55,802 nt of DNA from CAZUHK01 sp964620345 (lineage in GTDB: Bacteria; Planctomycetota; Phycisphaerae; Phycisphaerales; Zrk34): the NCBI GenBank assembly GCA_964620345.1, contig CAZUHK010000003.1:1-55802 (forward strand), read 5' to 3'. Of the stretch, positions 47,501-55,695 are shown one piece after another. Numbering within the stretch: the first letter of the stretch is position 1; each line of letters starts with the position of its first letter. The notes below the pieces were generated by a model. It searched no databases. It was given only the letters and a program-made list of their open reading frames with translations, and was not told the origin of the DNA. Made by a program: the position numbers and the translations under genes.

Positions 47501-47820
47501 GGCCCGGCGGTGAATCGGCCCACGGGGTGAAGGTCGAACTGTTCGAGAAGCTCGCCGGCGGGGGCATGCAGAAGCTGTCCGAGGGCAGCGCCAGCCCCTG
47601 CCGCGGCGTGGCGGTGATGCAGCTTGAATACGAGCCCGAGGCCCCCCCGGCCCAGAACATGCCGCTGCAGAGCGACGACGGGCCGGACCTCGGCGATCTG
47701 GGCAAGGCGGTCCAGACCTTCGTGCTGAAAGTCACCGGCCGCCAGCCCGGCGAAGACCCCCCCGTGCGACAAATCGAATTCCAGTACGACCCCGCCGCCG
47801 GCCAAACCCAACGCTGGTGA
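44503..47820 (+). CDS. Giant secreted protein with putative glycosidase barrel and LamG-like domain (paralogue 2)
   Basis: A 1105-residue paralogue of the preceding gene. The signal peptide is RAAALFCTAALLGLGPVAVC. Shared motifs include LNWPDRRPIGAAFL, NPRRWFSPQMDTVEM, GIILWNAEGGFHETG and AKIAYAKKRWGCEIFYIDTN, followed by a LamG-like domain (WHHVVLVWDTGQYVVYIDGQQ, AQIDSAMLYNWNFDHEQ) and a similar C-terminus ending QRW. I chose the ATG at 44503 because AAGGAG (44488-44493) lies nine bases upstream; GTG at 44482 has no site. The acidic residues in GCEIFYIDTN are candidate catalytic or metal-binding groups: the first paralogue has His-Phe-Asn there and this one Asp-Thr-Asn, so the two may differ in specificity or activity. 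Confidence 0.75.
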   Translation: MSRYPQRITRAAALFCTAALLGLGPVAVCAAQTDPDAPSSRPELGASERGITVRWGQTDFIVDTAPTALMAKVQDKTINPENNRWDFQFTNAAVDDAKVQVDAEQQRVTQTYAWGQLRSTYTLEGNRLNVALQIDNRGKRPLANFKIRLMTLNLPNKPAALAEGLINTLDRPVAVELVTPQGKAFVSYETFDPPLHLRIEPGNDGGYAVSIAGGVRILPKGEVAAPPMGLPFIPPGQTLKLSFAIRFAGAQARREQVLADFYQSFRQYQSPMLNWPDRRPIGAAFLMNEVGKKPTAFGQEGTNPRRWFSPQMDTVEMDSPHGRAMLRQALQNLAYNTVRSLKRMNGQGIILWNAEGGFHETGWVGDPRMLPILSPELDDAIDDYFRIIRQAGFKTGLTIRHGQLRWNQDRANWSQGVGNHNPSANPALDEFDKYLEANPHRPWWEIYPIAQRMSAKIAYAKKRWGCEIFYIDTNMVLAGWAGQKGMKARLIETHIWRQVREDHPDVLIIPEISGRPGHPYVAYVAHMAPYGQLGYGRVREKMGPDYTHDILPDYFGMHYISDGEMWNSRTHRVREVARGLIFIAQGWSWSTTSEATIEFYNQARAHQQRATTLGRRFVKIDNPGDARPLFESVANARPIHPDRIVSNPPAAERIRLRTASDADGRQAMLTAIWHGNPHSPPMNLKPDLPGVDLAGPHKLAFDIASGDLISDSQAVRVPAAPITGFRPMLVRSSDTPPPGPRPHGLRLALSFDRGLAPDLGGGLLADHGDAPRTDSPHGKALKLSPGGGIAQYGVVPNWFAGTLEFNLRAHASGKGSLPLVRFQHHMQTALTLTRVDGKPVLQLDTYERDVQKMYWRDEGLAPAPDASTPPSLRQLNIPLPDDDKWHHVVLVWDTGQYVVYIDGQQAGMLAKPAMYRWRDGTILQPGLVFGGGEKIDTPITAQIDSAMLYNWNFDHEQAAGRRKVVAIDPLVRPEDAAPSIWIWGKDAKTTKYAAVNLRRWPGGESAHGVKVELFEKLAGGGMQKLSEGSASPCRGVAVMQLEYEPEAPPAQNMPLQSDDGPDLGDLGKAVQTFVLKVTGRQPGEDPPVRQIEFQYDPAAGQTQRW

Positions 47821-47900
47821 GCCGGGCGCTGGGCCTGCCCGTCGCGGGGCCGGCAGATGAGGGGCCAGCACCACCCCTTACAGCAACAGGCGTCAATATT

Positions 47901-47963
47901 GGCCGCTTGCGGCTTCGCGCGATCTCCGGCCCCAGTGGCTTCGACGCGAAACCGCAAGCGGCC
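47901..47963. repeat. Long imperfect hairpin between convergent genes
   Basis: GGCCGCTTGCGG (47901-47912) is the exact reverse complement of 47952-47963. The stem continues, after one mismatch, with TTCGCG pairing CGCGAA (47945-47950), giving about 18 paired bases around a loop of roughly 25. It lies between a plus-strand gene ending at 47820 and a minus-strand gene ending at 48103, where a bidirectional terminator is expected, but no T-run follows either arm. It may instead be a REP-like unit. The rest of 47821-48102 shows no gene. Confidence 0.6.
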
Positions 47964-48102
47964 GGAAACGCCGCGAAACGCCATAAAGATCGCTACACCT
48001 GTCCCACTCGCCCCCCAAGCACTTACCGCTTATGTTGATGGTGCCCGTTGCTGACACCGTTTTTCTTCTACGGGGGTCTCTTGTCCGGGGGTCAGCCCGG
48101 GC

Positions 48103-49020
48103 TCATTCACCGTCGCCCCAGAAGAAAAGTTTACCCTCCCAGTTGCCTCCGTCCCAGCGATTGTACTGGTACCGGAGTCCGACGAGCCCGCCCTCGTAAT
48201 AGGCCTCCTCCGCGCCAACGCGGCCGTCGCCGAAGAGGATCGGCTGCTTGTTCACGTCCTCGATCGTGCCGTGATTGACCACCGCTCTGCCGGCGTCCTC
48301 GCCGTTCCAGACCGGTTGGCCCGAGTCTTTCCACCGGGCGTAGACGAGACAGGTCGCCAAGATTTTCTCCGAGAGCCGGTGGTCGGTGACCTTGACCGCG
48401 TCGGATCGTCGCCACAACCCGCTGCGAACCTTGTTCGGCGCCCCCCAGGCGTGGCTGACCCCGGATACCCAGGCATAGGCCGCCCGGATGCCGATGTCGA
48501 GCGACGGGCTGCCATCTCGGACGATCTGTTCCTCGAGCAGTACTGTCTCGTCGGAGGAAGGGCAGACCAGCAATTCTCGCTGGACGCCGTATTGTTCCCA
48601 GGTTTCCCAAGGCGTACCGTAGTGCTTCCAAGCGGTCTGAAGCGTGTTGACGTTCAGGTTGCTCGGCGAGTGTTGCCCCTTGTGCCAATTGTTGGGAGCG
48701 TGATCGCCGCCCATCCAGCGGTCGTCGTCAGGATCGGTATGCTCGAGGCGCCAGTAACGGGGATAGGCATAAGGCCCCCAGAAGTTACTGGACTGCGAGC
48801 TGTTGTTGCGCATCACCTGCGGATACCAGCCGTCGCGTTCGGACGCGTGGGTGGTCGCCGCGACCCCCATCTGTCGAAGGTTTGAGGAACAAATCGCGAG
48901 CCGAACCGTCTCCCTCGCCCGGCCGAGCGTCGGCGACAGCAACGCCAGCAGCAACGACACGATTGCCAGCACGACCAGCAATTCCACCAGGGTGAATCCT
49001 CTTCGCACACGATCAGACAT
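48103..49020 (-). CDS. Prepilin-type N-terminal methylation protein (planctomycete pseudopilin-like)
   Basis: A 305-residue protein. The N-terminus RRGFTLVELLVVLAIVSLL is a canonical type IV prepilin leader: cleavage after G8, methylated F9, E13 for assembly. The next residues SNLRQMGVAATTHASERDG match the helix shared by many planctomycete proteins carrying this leader. The C-terminal ILFGDGRVGAEE is the counterpart of the DG-containing motif that ends such proteins. GGAGG lies about eight bases before the ATG at 49020; an in-frame ATG at 49071 would put 17 extra residues before the leader. There is no pilus machinery nearby, so it is an orphan, as usual in this phylum. The central part has aromatic-rich segments (WGPYAYPRYWRLEHTD) and may bind a surface ligand. 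Confidence 0.87.
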   Translation of the reverse strand: MSDRVRRGFTLVELLVVLAIVSLLLALLSPTLGRARETVRLAICSSNLRQMGVAATTHASERDGWYPQVMRNNSSQSSNFWGPYAYPRYWRLEHTDPDDDRWMGGDHAPNNWHKGQHSPSNLNVNTLQTAWKHYGTPWETWEQYGVQRELLVCPSSDETVLLEEQIVRDGSPSLDIGIRAAYAWVSGVSHAWGAPNKVRSGLWRRSDAVKVTDHRLSEKILATCLVYARWKDSGQPVWNGEDAGRAVVNHGTIEDVNKQPILFGDGRVGAEEAYYEGGLVGLRYQYNRWDGGNWEGKLFFWGDGE

Positions 49021-49074
49021 GACAAGGGCCTCCGACGAGCGTTGACTGACGTTCGGCCGATTTGAGCGCAACTT

Positions 49075-49263
49075 TCAATCGCCTCTACCATTGTACACCT
49101 CGCTCCCGCGGCAGGCCACATATTCTTGCAGACCTCGCAAGCGTGTGCGAGCAGTAACGGTGCGGGGATAACGTTTTGTGGCGGCCAACTCTTCGCACAG
49201 TTGATCGATATCACCGGCCAATGCCGCTTCGATTTGCTCAGCCGTGACACGCAGGGCGTCCAT
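49075..49263 (-). CDS. Small hypothetical protein
   Basis: A 62-codon frame starting at ATG 49263 (MDALRVTAEQIEAALAGDID). It looks amphipathic and helical, with codon choice like its neighbours. The ribosome binding site is poor, and I recognise no family. It ends 54 bases before the prepilin-like gene on the same strand. It may be genuine or a chance frame. Confidence 0.35.
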   Translation of the reverse strand: MDALRVTAEQIEAALAGDIDQLCEELAATKRYPRTVTARTRLRGLQEYVACRGSEVYNGRGD

Positions 49264-49488
49264 GACTTAAGCTTCTGAAGGTTGAAGTTCACAAGTCACT
49301 GTGAACACAAGCGTGACCGAGCGCCAGAAAACACCTCGCCCACCGTGGGGCGCTTGCGAGTATGATCTGGTTGAGCGGACGGTTCGGAGAAGACGCCGTG
49401 CGATTCTGTCAGCAGATACCGATCACGCCGATCACGCGGCGCCCGATCGAACGGCTTGTGGGCGCGGCGACCCGTGTTGGGGCCGACC

Positions 49489-49634
49489 AGAGCAGATTGC
49501 AGCGCTGCGTCGCGTCTGTCGGGTGCCACACCTTGTCCGCTTTAGCGGCAAGGTGTGCGACGGTGGGGACGCCGTCACACCTTGCCCTTCGGGACAAGGT
49601 GTGGCACCCACTACGGGTCGCCGAAAGATGCGCT
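49489..49634 (+). repeat. 146-bp interspersed repeat, copy 2
   Basis: This is the better-preserved copy of the element at 4734-4879, in opposite orientation. Termini are AGAGCA and TGCGCT (the latter one mismatch from TGCTCT). Hairpin 1 pairs 49527-49535 with 49549-49557, and hairpin 2 pairs 49576-49584 with 49595-49603 around CCC-TTCG-GGA. The outer arms GGGTGCCACACCTTG (49521-49535) and CAAGGTGTGGCACCC (49595-49609) are also exactly complementary, so the whole unit can refold as one larger stem. No open reading frame in it resembles a protein. Confidence 0.87.
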
Positions 49635-49721
49635 ATTGTGAGGCGAACGAAGCTGAATCGCGAAAAGCCCTTTGCGTGTACGAATCGCGACCGCCAGGAA
49701 GCAAGCCGGGGAAGCCCGTCA

Positions 49722-49847
49722 TTTTTTCGTATGCTGGCCGGGGCGGACGAGTCGAGCGGGGCCCCAGCGCGGCAACTGCGGCAAGAGGCCGACGAATTGA
49801 CGCGGATCTTCGCGACCCTCTATCAAACTGCACAGCAGCGACTTTGA
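49722..49847 (+). pseudogene. Possible C-terminal remnant of a four-helix-bundle (S23-type) protein
   Basis: The frame ending at 49847 reads LRQEADELTRIFATLYQTAQ before its stop, close to the last helix of the small four-helix-bundle proteins often encoded in rRNA insertions or as orphan genes (consensus L-EA-EL-RI). Only about 41 residues can be matched; the normal ~115-residue N-terminal part is missing, and upstream the frame runs into the repeat at 49489-49634. I treat it as a relic. The short match makes this tentative. Confidence 0.35.
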
Positions 49848-49878
49848 CCTTTGCCGTTTGCCATTTGGATTATCTGTC

Positions 49879-50433
49879 ATGAGCACCCCCGCCAACCTCT
49901 GGGCCCCTTGGCGGATGCAGTACATCCGCCAGATTCCGCACGACGATTCGGCCAGCGGCTCGTTCCTCGCCGATTACTGGGCCGACCCGCAGCGGGATCA
50001 CGAGCACCTGGTGCTGCACCGCAGCGAGCTGAGCATCATGCTGCTCAACCGGTATCCGTACACCAACGGCCACCTGATGGTCGCGCCCGGCGCGTGCGTG
50101 CCGACACTGGCGCAGCTCACCACCGAGCAGCGGTGCGACCTGATGGAGATGACGACGCTGGCCGAGCGGCTGTTGCAGGCGGCGTTGAACCCGCAGGGGA
50201 TCAACATCGGCATCAACCTCGGCCGCTGCGCCGGCGCGGGGCTGCCGGGCCACCTGCACGTACACGTCGTGCCGCGGTGGTCGGGCGATGTGAACTTCAT
50301 GACGGTGGTCGGGCAGGTGCGCGTGGTGCCCCAGGCGCTCGAAGCGGTGCGCGACGAGCTGGCCGCGGCGCTGCCGGCGGTGCTGGGCAACGACAAGCGC
50401 GAGGGCGGCGACGATGCTGACCCGCGCGAGTAA
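49879..50433 (+). CDS. HIT-family nucleotide hydrolase/phosphorylase (Ap4A-type)
   Basis: A 184-residue cytoplasmic protein with the histidine triad GHLHVHVVPRW (H125-x-H127-x-H129, H127 the expected nucleophile). The N-terminus LWAPWRMQYI and the block LLNRYPYTNGHLMVAP are diagnostic for the Ap4A phosphorylase-like branch of HIT proteins, which act on diadenosine polyphosphates or related nucleotides. GINIGINLGRCAGAGLPGH leads into the triad. I start it at the ATG at 49879, which gives the family-typical N-terminus. The gene stands alone, with an unrelated minus-strand PilZ gene downstream. Confidence 0.92.
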   Translation: MSTPANLWAPWRMQYIRQIPHDDSASGSFLADYWADPQRDHEHLVLHRSELSIMLLNRYPYTNGHLMVAPGACVPTLAQLTTEQRCDLMEMTTLAERLLQAALNPQGINIGINLGRCAGAGLPGHLHVHVVPRWSGDVNFMTVVGQVRVVPQALEAVRDELAAALPAVLGNDKREGGDDADPRE

Positions 50434-50518
50434 AACGCGGCGACTGAGCGGTCGTCGCCGCGATGGGCATCTGCGGGCGACGGAGGTCGGCCCGTGGTGT
50501 CGGGTTGGACGCGGCGGT

Positions 50519-50887
50519 TCAGGCCGCGGCGCGGGCGTCGAAGACGATACCCACCTGATAGCCCTGCTCGCCGGGCCGACTGCGGACGACGTGGCCGACC
50601 AGATCGAACCCGCGATCGGCACCGTGCGGCGGGATGCAGACGGTCACCGGCTCGTCGGGCGCCAGCGGCAGATCGCAGCGGCCGCCCAGCCCGCCATCGG
50701 ACATGTTCAGCAGTTGGATCGAGCAGATCCGCGCCCGGTGCACACGCGTGTCGTGACCGTGGCGAAGCAGCGTGACGTGCCCGCCGGCGGCGCGGCGGTG
50801 CGAACGGCGGCGATCGAACTTCAGCATCGGCGGCGCGTCGGCTTCGGGGCGTTCGAGCAGCATGGTCAGCGGCTTGTTCGTCGTCAT
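50519..50887 (-). CDS. PilZ-domain protein
   Basis: A 122-residue protein that probably binds cyclic di-GMP. The two PilZ signatures are present: the Arg-rich RxxxR motif in DRRRSHRRA (about residues 25-33) and the N-x-S-x-x-G motif in LLNMSDGGLGG (from N61). The C-terminal strand pair (GHVVRSRPGEQGYQVGIVF) completes the beta-barrel. It has no attached output domain and no obvious partner next to it, so its target cannot be inferred. It is divergent from the CobA-HemD gene, with which it shares a promoter region of about 120 bases. Confidence 0.85.
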   Translation of the reverse strand: MTTNKPLTMLLERPEADAPPMLKFDRRRSHRRAAGGHVTLLRHGHDTRVHRARICSIQLLNMSDGGLGGRCDLPLAPDEPVTVCIPPHGADRGFDLVGHVVRSRPGEQGYQVGIVFDARAAA

Positions 50888-51009
50888 CGCTTTGGCCTCG
50901 CAGGCGGATCATCCCGCACTGCCAACATCGACCGAATAATCCGCAGGGTTAACCCGGCTTGACACGCTCACCGCGAAATTGCGATCGCCCGCCCACGCCG
51001 CCGCAAGGC

Positions 51010-52545
51010 ATGGTTTATCTCGTCGGTGCCGGCCCGGGCGACGCGGGGCTGATCACCGTGCGCGGCGCCCAGTTGCTGCGCACCGCCGACGTGGTGGTGT
51101 TCGATGCCCTGGCGAACCGGGATTTATTGGACCTCGCCCCGCCGCACGCCCGGCGCATCGACGCGGGCAAACGCGCCGGCCGGCACAAGCTCTCGCAGGA
51201 TCAGATCAACGCGACCCTCGCCGAGCACGCCGCGGCGGGCAGGCGCGTGGTGCGGCTCAAAGGCGGCGACCCGTACGTCTTCGGCCGCGGCAGCGAGGAG
51301 GCGATGTACCTGCACGCCCGGGGCATCGGCGTCGAGGTCGTGCCCGGCATCACCGCCGCGATCGCCGGCCCCGCGGCCATGGGCGTGCCGGTCACCCACC
51401 GCCACGTCGCGGCCACCTGCACCTTCATCACCGGCCACGAAGACCCGACCAAGCCCGACACGCAGGTCGACTACCCCGCCCTGGCCGCGCTGGCACAGCG
51501 CGGCGGCACGCTGTGTTTTTACATGGCGGTCGGCCGGCTGGGCCGCGTCGTGCAGACGCTGATCGACCACGGCTGCGATGCGGCCACGCCCGCGGCGGTC
51601 GTGCAGTGGGGCACGCTGGCGACCCAGCGATCCCTGCGCAGCACGCTGGCCGACCTGCCCGCCGCCGTCGAACGCGCCGGGCTGGGCGCCCCGGCGATCG
51701 TGGTCGTCGGTCCCGTCGCGGGCCTGGACGAAGCGGCGCTCAACTGGTTCGAGCATCGCCCGCTGTTTGGCCGGACCATCGCCATCACCCGCACCCGCCG
51801 ACAAAGCTCGACGCTGCGCGCGGCGCTCGAATCGCTGGGCGCCCGTGTCATCGAGGCGCCGACCATCGACATCGCCCCGCCGGCCGACATCGCCCCGCTC
51901 GACCGCGCGCTGGCCGAGATCGATCGGTACGACTGGCTCGTGCTGTCCAGCGCCAACGGCGTGGCGGCGCTGGCCGCGTCGCTTGATCGGTCCGGGGCCG
52001 ACGCCCGCCGACTGGCGCCGGTGCGCATCGCGGTGGTGGGCGATGCGACGGCCGCGGCGCTGCGCGATCGGCTGGGCATCACCGCCGACCTCGCGCCGCG
52101 GCGCGCGATCGCCGAAGCGCTGGCCGACGCGCTGGTGGCCGACGGCGTCGCGGGCCGGCGCGTGTTGCTCTGGCAGGGCCAGCTCGCCCGACCGCTGCTG
52201 CGCGATCGGCTGACCCGGGCCGGCGCTGAGGTCACGGCCATCGAGGCGTATCGCACGCTGCGCGTCGACGCCCTGCCCGATGAACTGCTCGAGGCGCTGC
52301 GCGACGGCATGGTGGATTGCCTAGCGTTCACCAGCAGCTCGACGGTGCGTCACTTCGTCGAGCTGCTGCCCGACCGTGCGCTGGCCGATCGCCCCGCCCT
52401 CGCGAGCATCGGGCCGATCACTTCGACCGCGGCGCGCGACGCCGGGTTGACCGTCGACATCCAGGCGGACGAGCACGACGTGCCCGGCCTGGTCGCCGCT
52501 TTGATCGAGGCGCTCAAACCTGCTAAAAGCAGCGGCTCGACCTGA
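51010..52545 (+). CDS. cobA-hemD: Uroporphyrinogen-III C-methyltransferase / uroporphyrinogen-III synthase fusion
   Basis: A bifunctional 511-residue enzyme of tetrapyrrole synthesis. The first ~240 residues are the SAM-dependent methyltransferase: VYLVGAGPGDAGLITVRG, VVRLKGGDPYVFGRGSEE, EVVPGITAAIAGPAAMGVP and MAVGRLGRVV. The rest is uroporphyrinogen-III synthase (GRTIAITRTRRQSSTLRAAL, DWLVLSSANGVAAL, DCLAFTSSSTVRHFVEL). Together they close hydroxymethylbilane to uroporphyrinogen III and methylate it toward precorrin-2 for siroheme or cobalamin. The start is uncertain. The ATG at 51010 gives the family N-terminus but has AAGG only one base away; a TTG at 50959 adds 17 Pro-rich residues and has a weak AGGG ten bases upstream. 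The oxidoreductase gene begins 19 bases after its stop. Confidence 0.93.
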   Translation: MVYLVGAGPGDAGLITVRGAQLLRTADVVVFDALANRDLLDLAPPHARRIDAGKRAGRHKLSQDQINATLAEHAAAGRRVVRLKGGDPYVFGRGSEEAMYLHARGIGVEVVPGITAAIAGPAAMGVPVTHRHVAATCTFITGHEDPTKPDTQVDYPALAALAQRGGTLCFYMAVGRLGRVVQTLIDHGCDAATPAAVVQWGTLATQRSLRSTLADLPAAVERAGLGAPAIVVVGPVAGLDEAALNWFEHRPLFGRTIAITRTRRQSSTLRAALESLGARVIEAPTIDIAPPADIAPLDRALAEIDRYDWLVLSSANGVAALAASLDRSGADARRLAPVRIAVVGDATAAALRDRLGITADLAPRRAIAEALADALVADGVAGRRVLLWQGQLARPLLRDRLTRAGAEVTAIEAYRTLRVDALPDELLEALRDGMVDCLAFTSSSTVRHFVELLPDRALADRPALASIGPITSTAARDAGLTVDIQADEHDVPGLVAALIEALKPAKSSGST

Positions 52546-52564
52546 CCGACCGCGATGCTTTTCA

Positions 52565-53791
52565 ATGACCAGACCCCTGAACATCGGCTCGATCGGCGTC
52601 GGCGGCTACGCGGCCGGCCTGATCCGCGGCCTCGACCGCCTGATCGATCGTGAACGCGCCCGACTCGCCGTGGTCGACGTGGCCATGTCGCGCCCCGACG
52701 AGCCGATCAAGCGCATCATCGACGAGCACGGCACCGCGATGGTCAAGGGCGTCGATGCCCTGCTCGACTTCGACGGCCTGGACGCGGTGCTCATCGCCAC
52801 CAGCATCGACTCGCACCTGCCGCTGACCCAGGCGGCGCTTGAGCGCGGGCTGCACGTGCATTGCGAGAAGCCGATCACCGCGACGATCCAGGACGCGCGC
52901 CGGATGATCGCCGCCCGCGACGCCGCCGACCGCGTTGTGCACGTCGGCTTTCAGGACACCTACTCGCCGAGCGTGCAGTGGGCCAAGCGGCAGTTGCTCA
53001 ACGGGGCGATCGGCAGCGTCAACCGGGTCGTCGTTCACGCGCTCTGGCCGCGGCCCGACAGCTACTACAACCGCAACCAATGGGCCGGTCGGCTGCGGCG
53101 TGATGGGCGCTGGGTGCTCGACAGCCCGGCGAACAACGCGCTGATCCATCAGCTCAACATGGCGCTGTACCTCACCGGTGAAGGGTCCGATGCGTCCAAC
53201 CGCGTGACGCACGTCGAGGCCGAGCTGTACCGCGCCCGGCCGATCGAGAACTACGACACCTGCGCGATGCGTTGCCGCACCGCCGCGGGGCCGGAGCTGC
53301 TGATCCTGCTCAGCCACGCCGCGGCGACGATGAGCGACGCCCGCATCGACTTCCTCGGCGAGTCGGGCGAGCTGCACCGGCTGCACCCGGACACCTGCCG
53401 CATCGAGCGCGACGGGCAGACGGTCGACCAGTGCGACGACGGCGACCGCGGCTCGCGCGGGTCGATGTTCGACAACCTGCTCGACCACATCGCTGGCACG
53501 GTCGCCCGCTCGCGCTGCGAGATCGAGAACGCGATCGAGCCCACGCGCCTGGTCAACGCCGCCAGCCAGGCCGCGGTCGTGCATCCGATCGGCCGCGAGC
53601 ACATCGACCTGGCCAGCGGCCAAGAAGGCGAGGACGATTACATCTACGCGATTCGAGACATCAACGCGGTGTTCGAGCGATGCCGGGCCGACTTCGCCCT
53701 GCCCAGCGAGATCGGCGCCGCGTGGGCCCGGCGCGGCGGCGCGATCGACACGACCGACTTCGAGCATTTCGCCGGCCCGCCAACCGCGTGA
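52565..53791 (+). CDS. Gfo/Idh/MocA-family oxidoreductase
   Basis: A 408-residue NAD(P)-dependent dehydrogenase-like protein. The Rossmann dinucleotide loop is IGSIGVGGYAAG (residues 7-18), followed by VLIATSIDSHLPLTQAALERG and the hallmark HCEKPI (E101-K102-P103). The C-terminal domain starts near VHVGFQDTYSP, and DSPANNALIHQLNMALYLTG contributes the substrate-side His. Family members oxidise or isomerise sugars and inositols. No signal peptide is visible. It follows the CobA-HemD gene by 19 bases on the same strand, probably a chance transcriptional link rather than a functional one. Substrate unknown. Confidence 0.9.
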   Translation: MTRPLNIGSIGVGGYAAGLIRGLDRLIDRERARLAVVDVAMSRPDEPIKRIIDEHGTAMVKGVDALLDFDGLDAVLIATSIDSHLPLTQAALERGLHVHCEKPITATIQDARRMIAARDAADRVVHVGFQDTYSPSVQWAKRQLLNGAIGSVNRVVVHALWPRPDSYYNRNQWAGRLRRDGRWVLDSPANNALIHQLNMALYLTGEGSDASNRVTHVEAELYRARPIENYDTCAMRCRTAAGPELLILLSHAAATMSDARIDFLGESGELHRLHPDTCRIERDGQTVDQCDDGDRGSRGSMFDNLLDHIAGTVARSRCEIENAIEPTRLVNAASQAAVVHPIGREHIDLASGQEGEDDYIYAIRDINAVFERCRADFALPSEIGAAWARRGGAIDTTDFEHFAGPPTA

Positions 53792-53878
53792 TCGGTTGAA
53801 TTCCCCTCGCGGCCGCGCTAACGTTTGCCAACGATCAGGGGATTTCACCATCGACCTCAAACCAAGGAGAACACACCC

Positions 53879-54505
<627 letters not shown>

Positions 54506-54541
54506 AGCGTCGCATCGGCACGCCCGATCGATTGACCCGCG

Positions 54542-54571
54542 AAGCCCACGTTCGGCGAACGTGGGCTTTTT
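54542..54571 (+). terminator. Rho-independent terminator after superoxide dismutase
   Basis: A perfect twelve-base stem (AAGCCCACGTTC at 54542-54553 with 54557-54568), a three-base loop and a run of T to 54571. It lies 36 bases after the stop and before the convergent SGNH gene ending at 54586. Confidence 0.92.
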
Positions 54572-54585
54572 GCTGGGCGCGGGGT

Positions 54586-55695
54586 TCACTCGTCGGGAAC
54601 AGCGGCCTTGCCGAACACGATCGGCCCGGCCTGTTCAAGCCACAGCCGCTGCATCGCGCGTTGGCCGGCTTCGTTGAGATGCACGCCATCGCGGGCGAGC
54701 TGATCGGGGTTGGCCTTGAAGTGATCGTAGAAGTTCACGATGCCGCGCTCCGCCGCGGCGTCGTAGAAGCGCGGGGTGTGGTCGGCGATGATCGGGTCGA
54801 AGATTTTTCGCACGTAAGGCCCCGAGCCGTTCGAGGCCGGCGGCACCCCGGGCCGGCCGCGGTAGTTGCGGTAGGTCAGGCGTGAAAGGATCGGCCTGAC
54901 GCCGCGCTGCTTGAGCTGGGTCAGGATCGCGATCAGATTCCGCTCCAGCCGCGCGGCGCCGCCGGGGTACGGGCGGTTGCGCGAGATGTCGTTGCCGCCG
55001 ATGTGGATGATCGCCACCTGCGCGCGGGGATGTTGATCGAGGATGTCGTCGAGCCGATCGCGCAGGTCTTGCGAGGTCCAGCCGCCCACGGCCCGATTGA
55101 AGACCACCGGTCGCCTGCCGAACCGCTTGAACGCCATCTCCTGGAACCGCTGGTGCTGGATCGCGCTCTGGGTCAGCGAGGCACCCAACGCCAGCCAGTA
55201 GTCCCGCTGGTCTGCCGGGGCCAACCGGTAGAGCCCGAGATTGCCCAGGCGGATCTCGCGGCCTGTCGCATCGGGATCGGTCGATCGCACGGTCACGCGC
55301 AGGTGCCGCTGGTGATCGGCCGCGGGCAGCTCGACCTGGCGCAGGTACGATCGGTTGTGCTCGCTCTCGTGCGTCGCCAGTTCCCGCCAACCCCCGCCGC
55401 CGCGCAGCTCGACGCGGGCGGCGACGGCGTTACTCATCGTTTCGTAGGTGAACAACACCGGCACGTCGGTCGGTCGAACCACCAGCGTCACGGTGAGCGG
55501 TCGATCGACCGGCCCGCCGATCGCCACATCGCACCCCGCCGCGATCGCCCGCCGCTGCGCCGCATCGGCCGACGGCGCGATCACCCGGTCCGGCCGCATC
55601 CGCCAGGTATCCGGCTCGTCCGCCGCCGCAGGCACGCTCGACGCCTGGCAGCCGGCGAACACGATCCACATCGACAGGATTGAAGTTGCACGCAT
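54586..55695 (-). CDS. SGNH/GDSL-type hydrolase, predicted lipoprotein
   Basis: A 369-residue esterase-like protein. The N-terminus has a short signal with lipobox-like FAGC (C16), suggesting lipid anchoring in the envelope, although F at the -3 position is not ideal. A beta-sandwich domain of about 140 residues precedes the catalytic SGNH domain: block I GASLTQ (S173, a GDS variant), block II NRAVGGW, block III HIGGNDI (N235) and block V ARDGVHLNE (D336 and H339). Such two-domain proteins are usually carbohydrate or acetyl esterases. I start at the ATG at 55695, as the in-frame ATG at 55761 would put 22 non-signal residues before the lipobox. The gene is convergent with the superoxide dismutase gene. 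The remaining 55696-55802 contains nothing I can support. Confidence 0.85.
   Translation of the reverse strand: MRATSILSMWIVFAGCQASSVPAAADEPDTWRMRPDRVIAPSADAAQRRAIAAGCDVAIGGPVDRPLTVTLVVRPTDVPVLFTYETMSNAVAARVELRGGGGWRELATHESEHNRSYLRQVELPAADHQRHLRVTVRSTDPDATGREIRLGNLGLYRLAPADQRDYWLALGASLTQSAIQHQRFQEMAFKRFGRRPVVFNRAVGGWTSQDLRDRLDDILDQHPRAQVAIIHIGGNDISRNRPYPGGAARLERNLIAILTQLKQRGVRPILSRLTYRNYRGRPGVPPASNGSGPYVRKIFDPIIADHTPRFYDAAAERGIVNFYDHFKANPDQLARDGVHLNEAGQRAMQRLWLEQAGPIVFGKAAVPDE

Noticed and set aside
49301..49882. A 193-codon plus-strand frame spanning repeat copy 2
   Set aside because: It passes through the non-coding repeat and into the HIT gene leader. No family match is seen.
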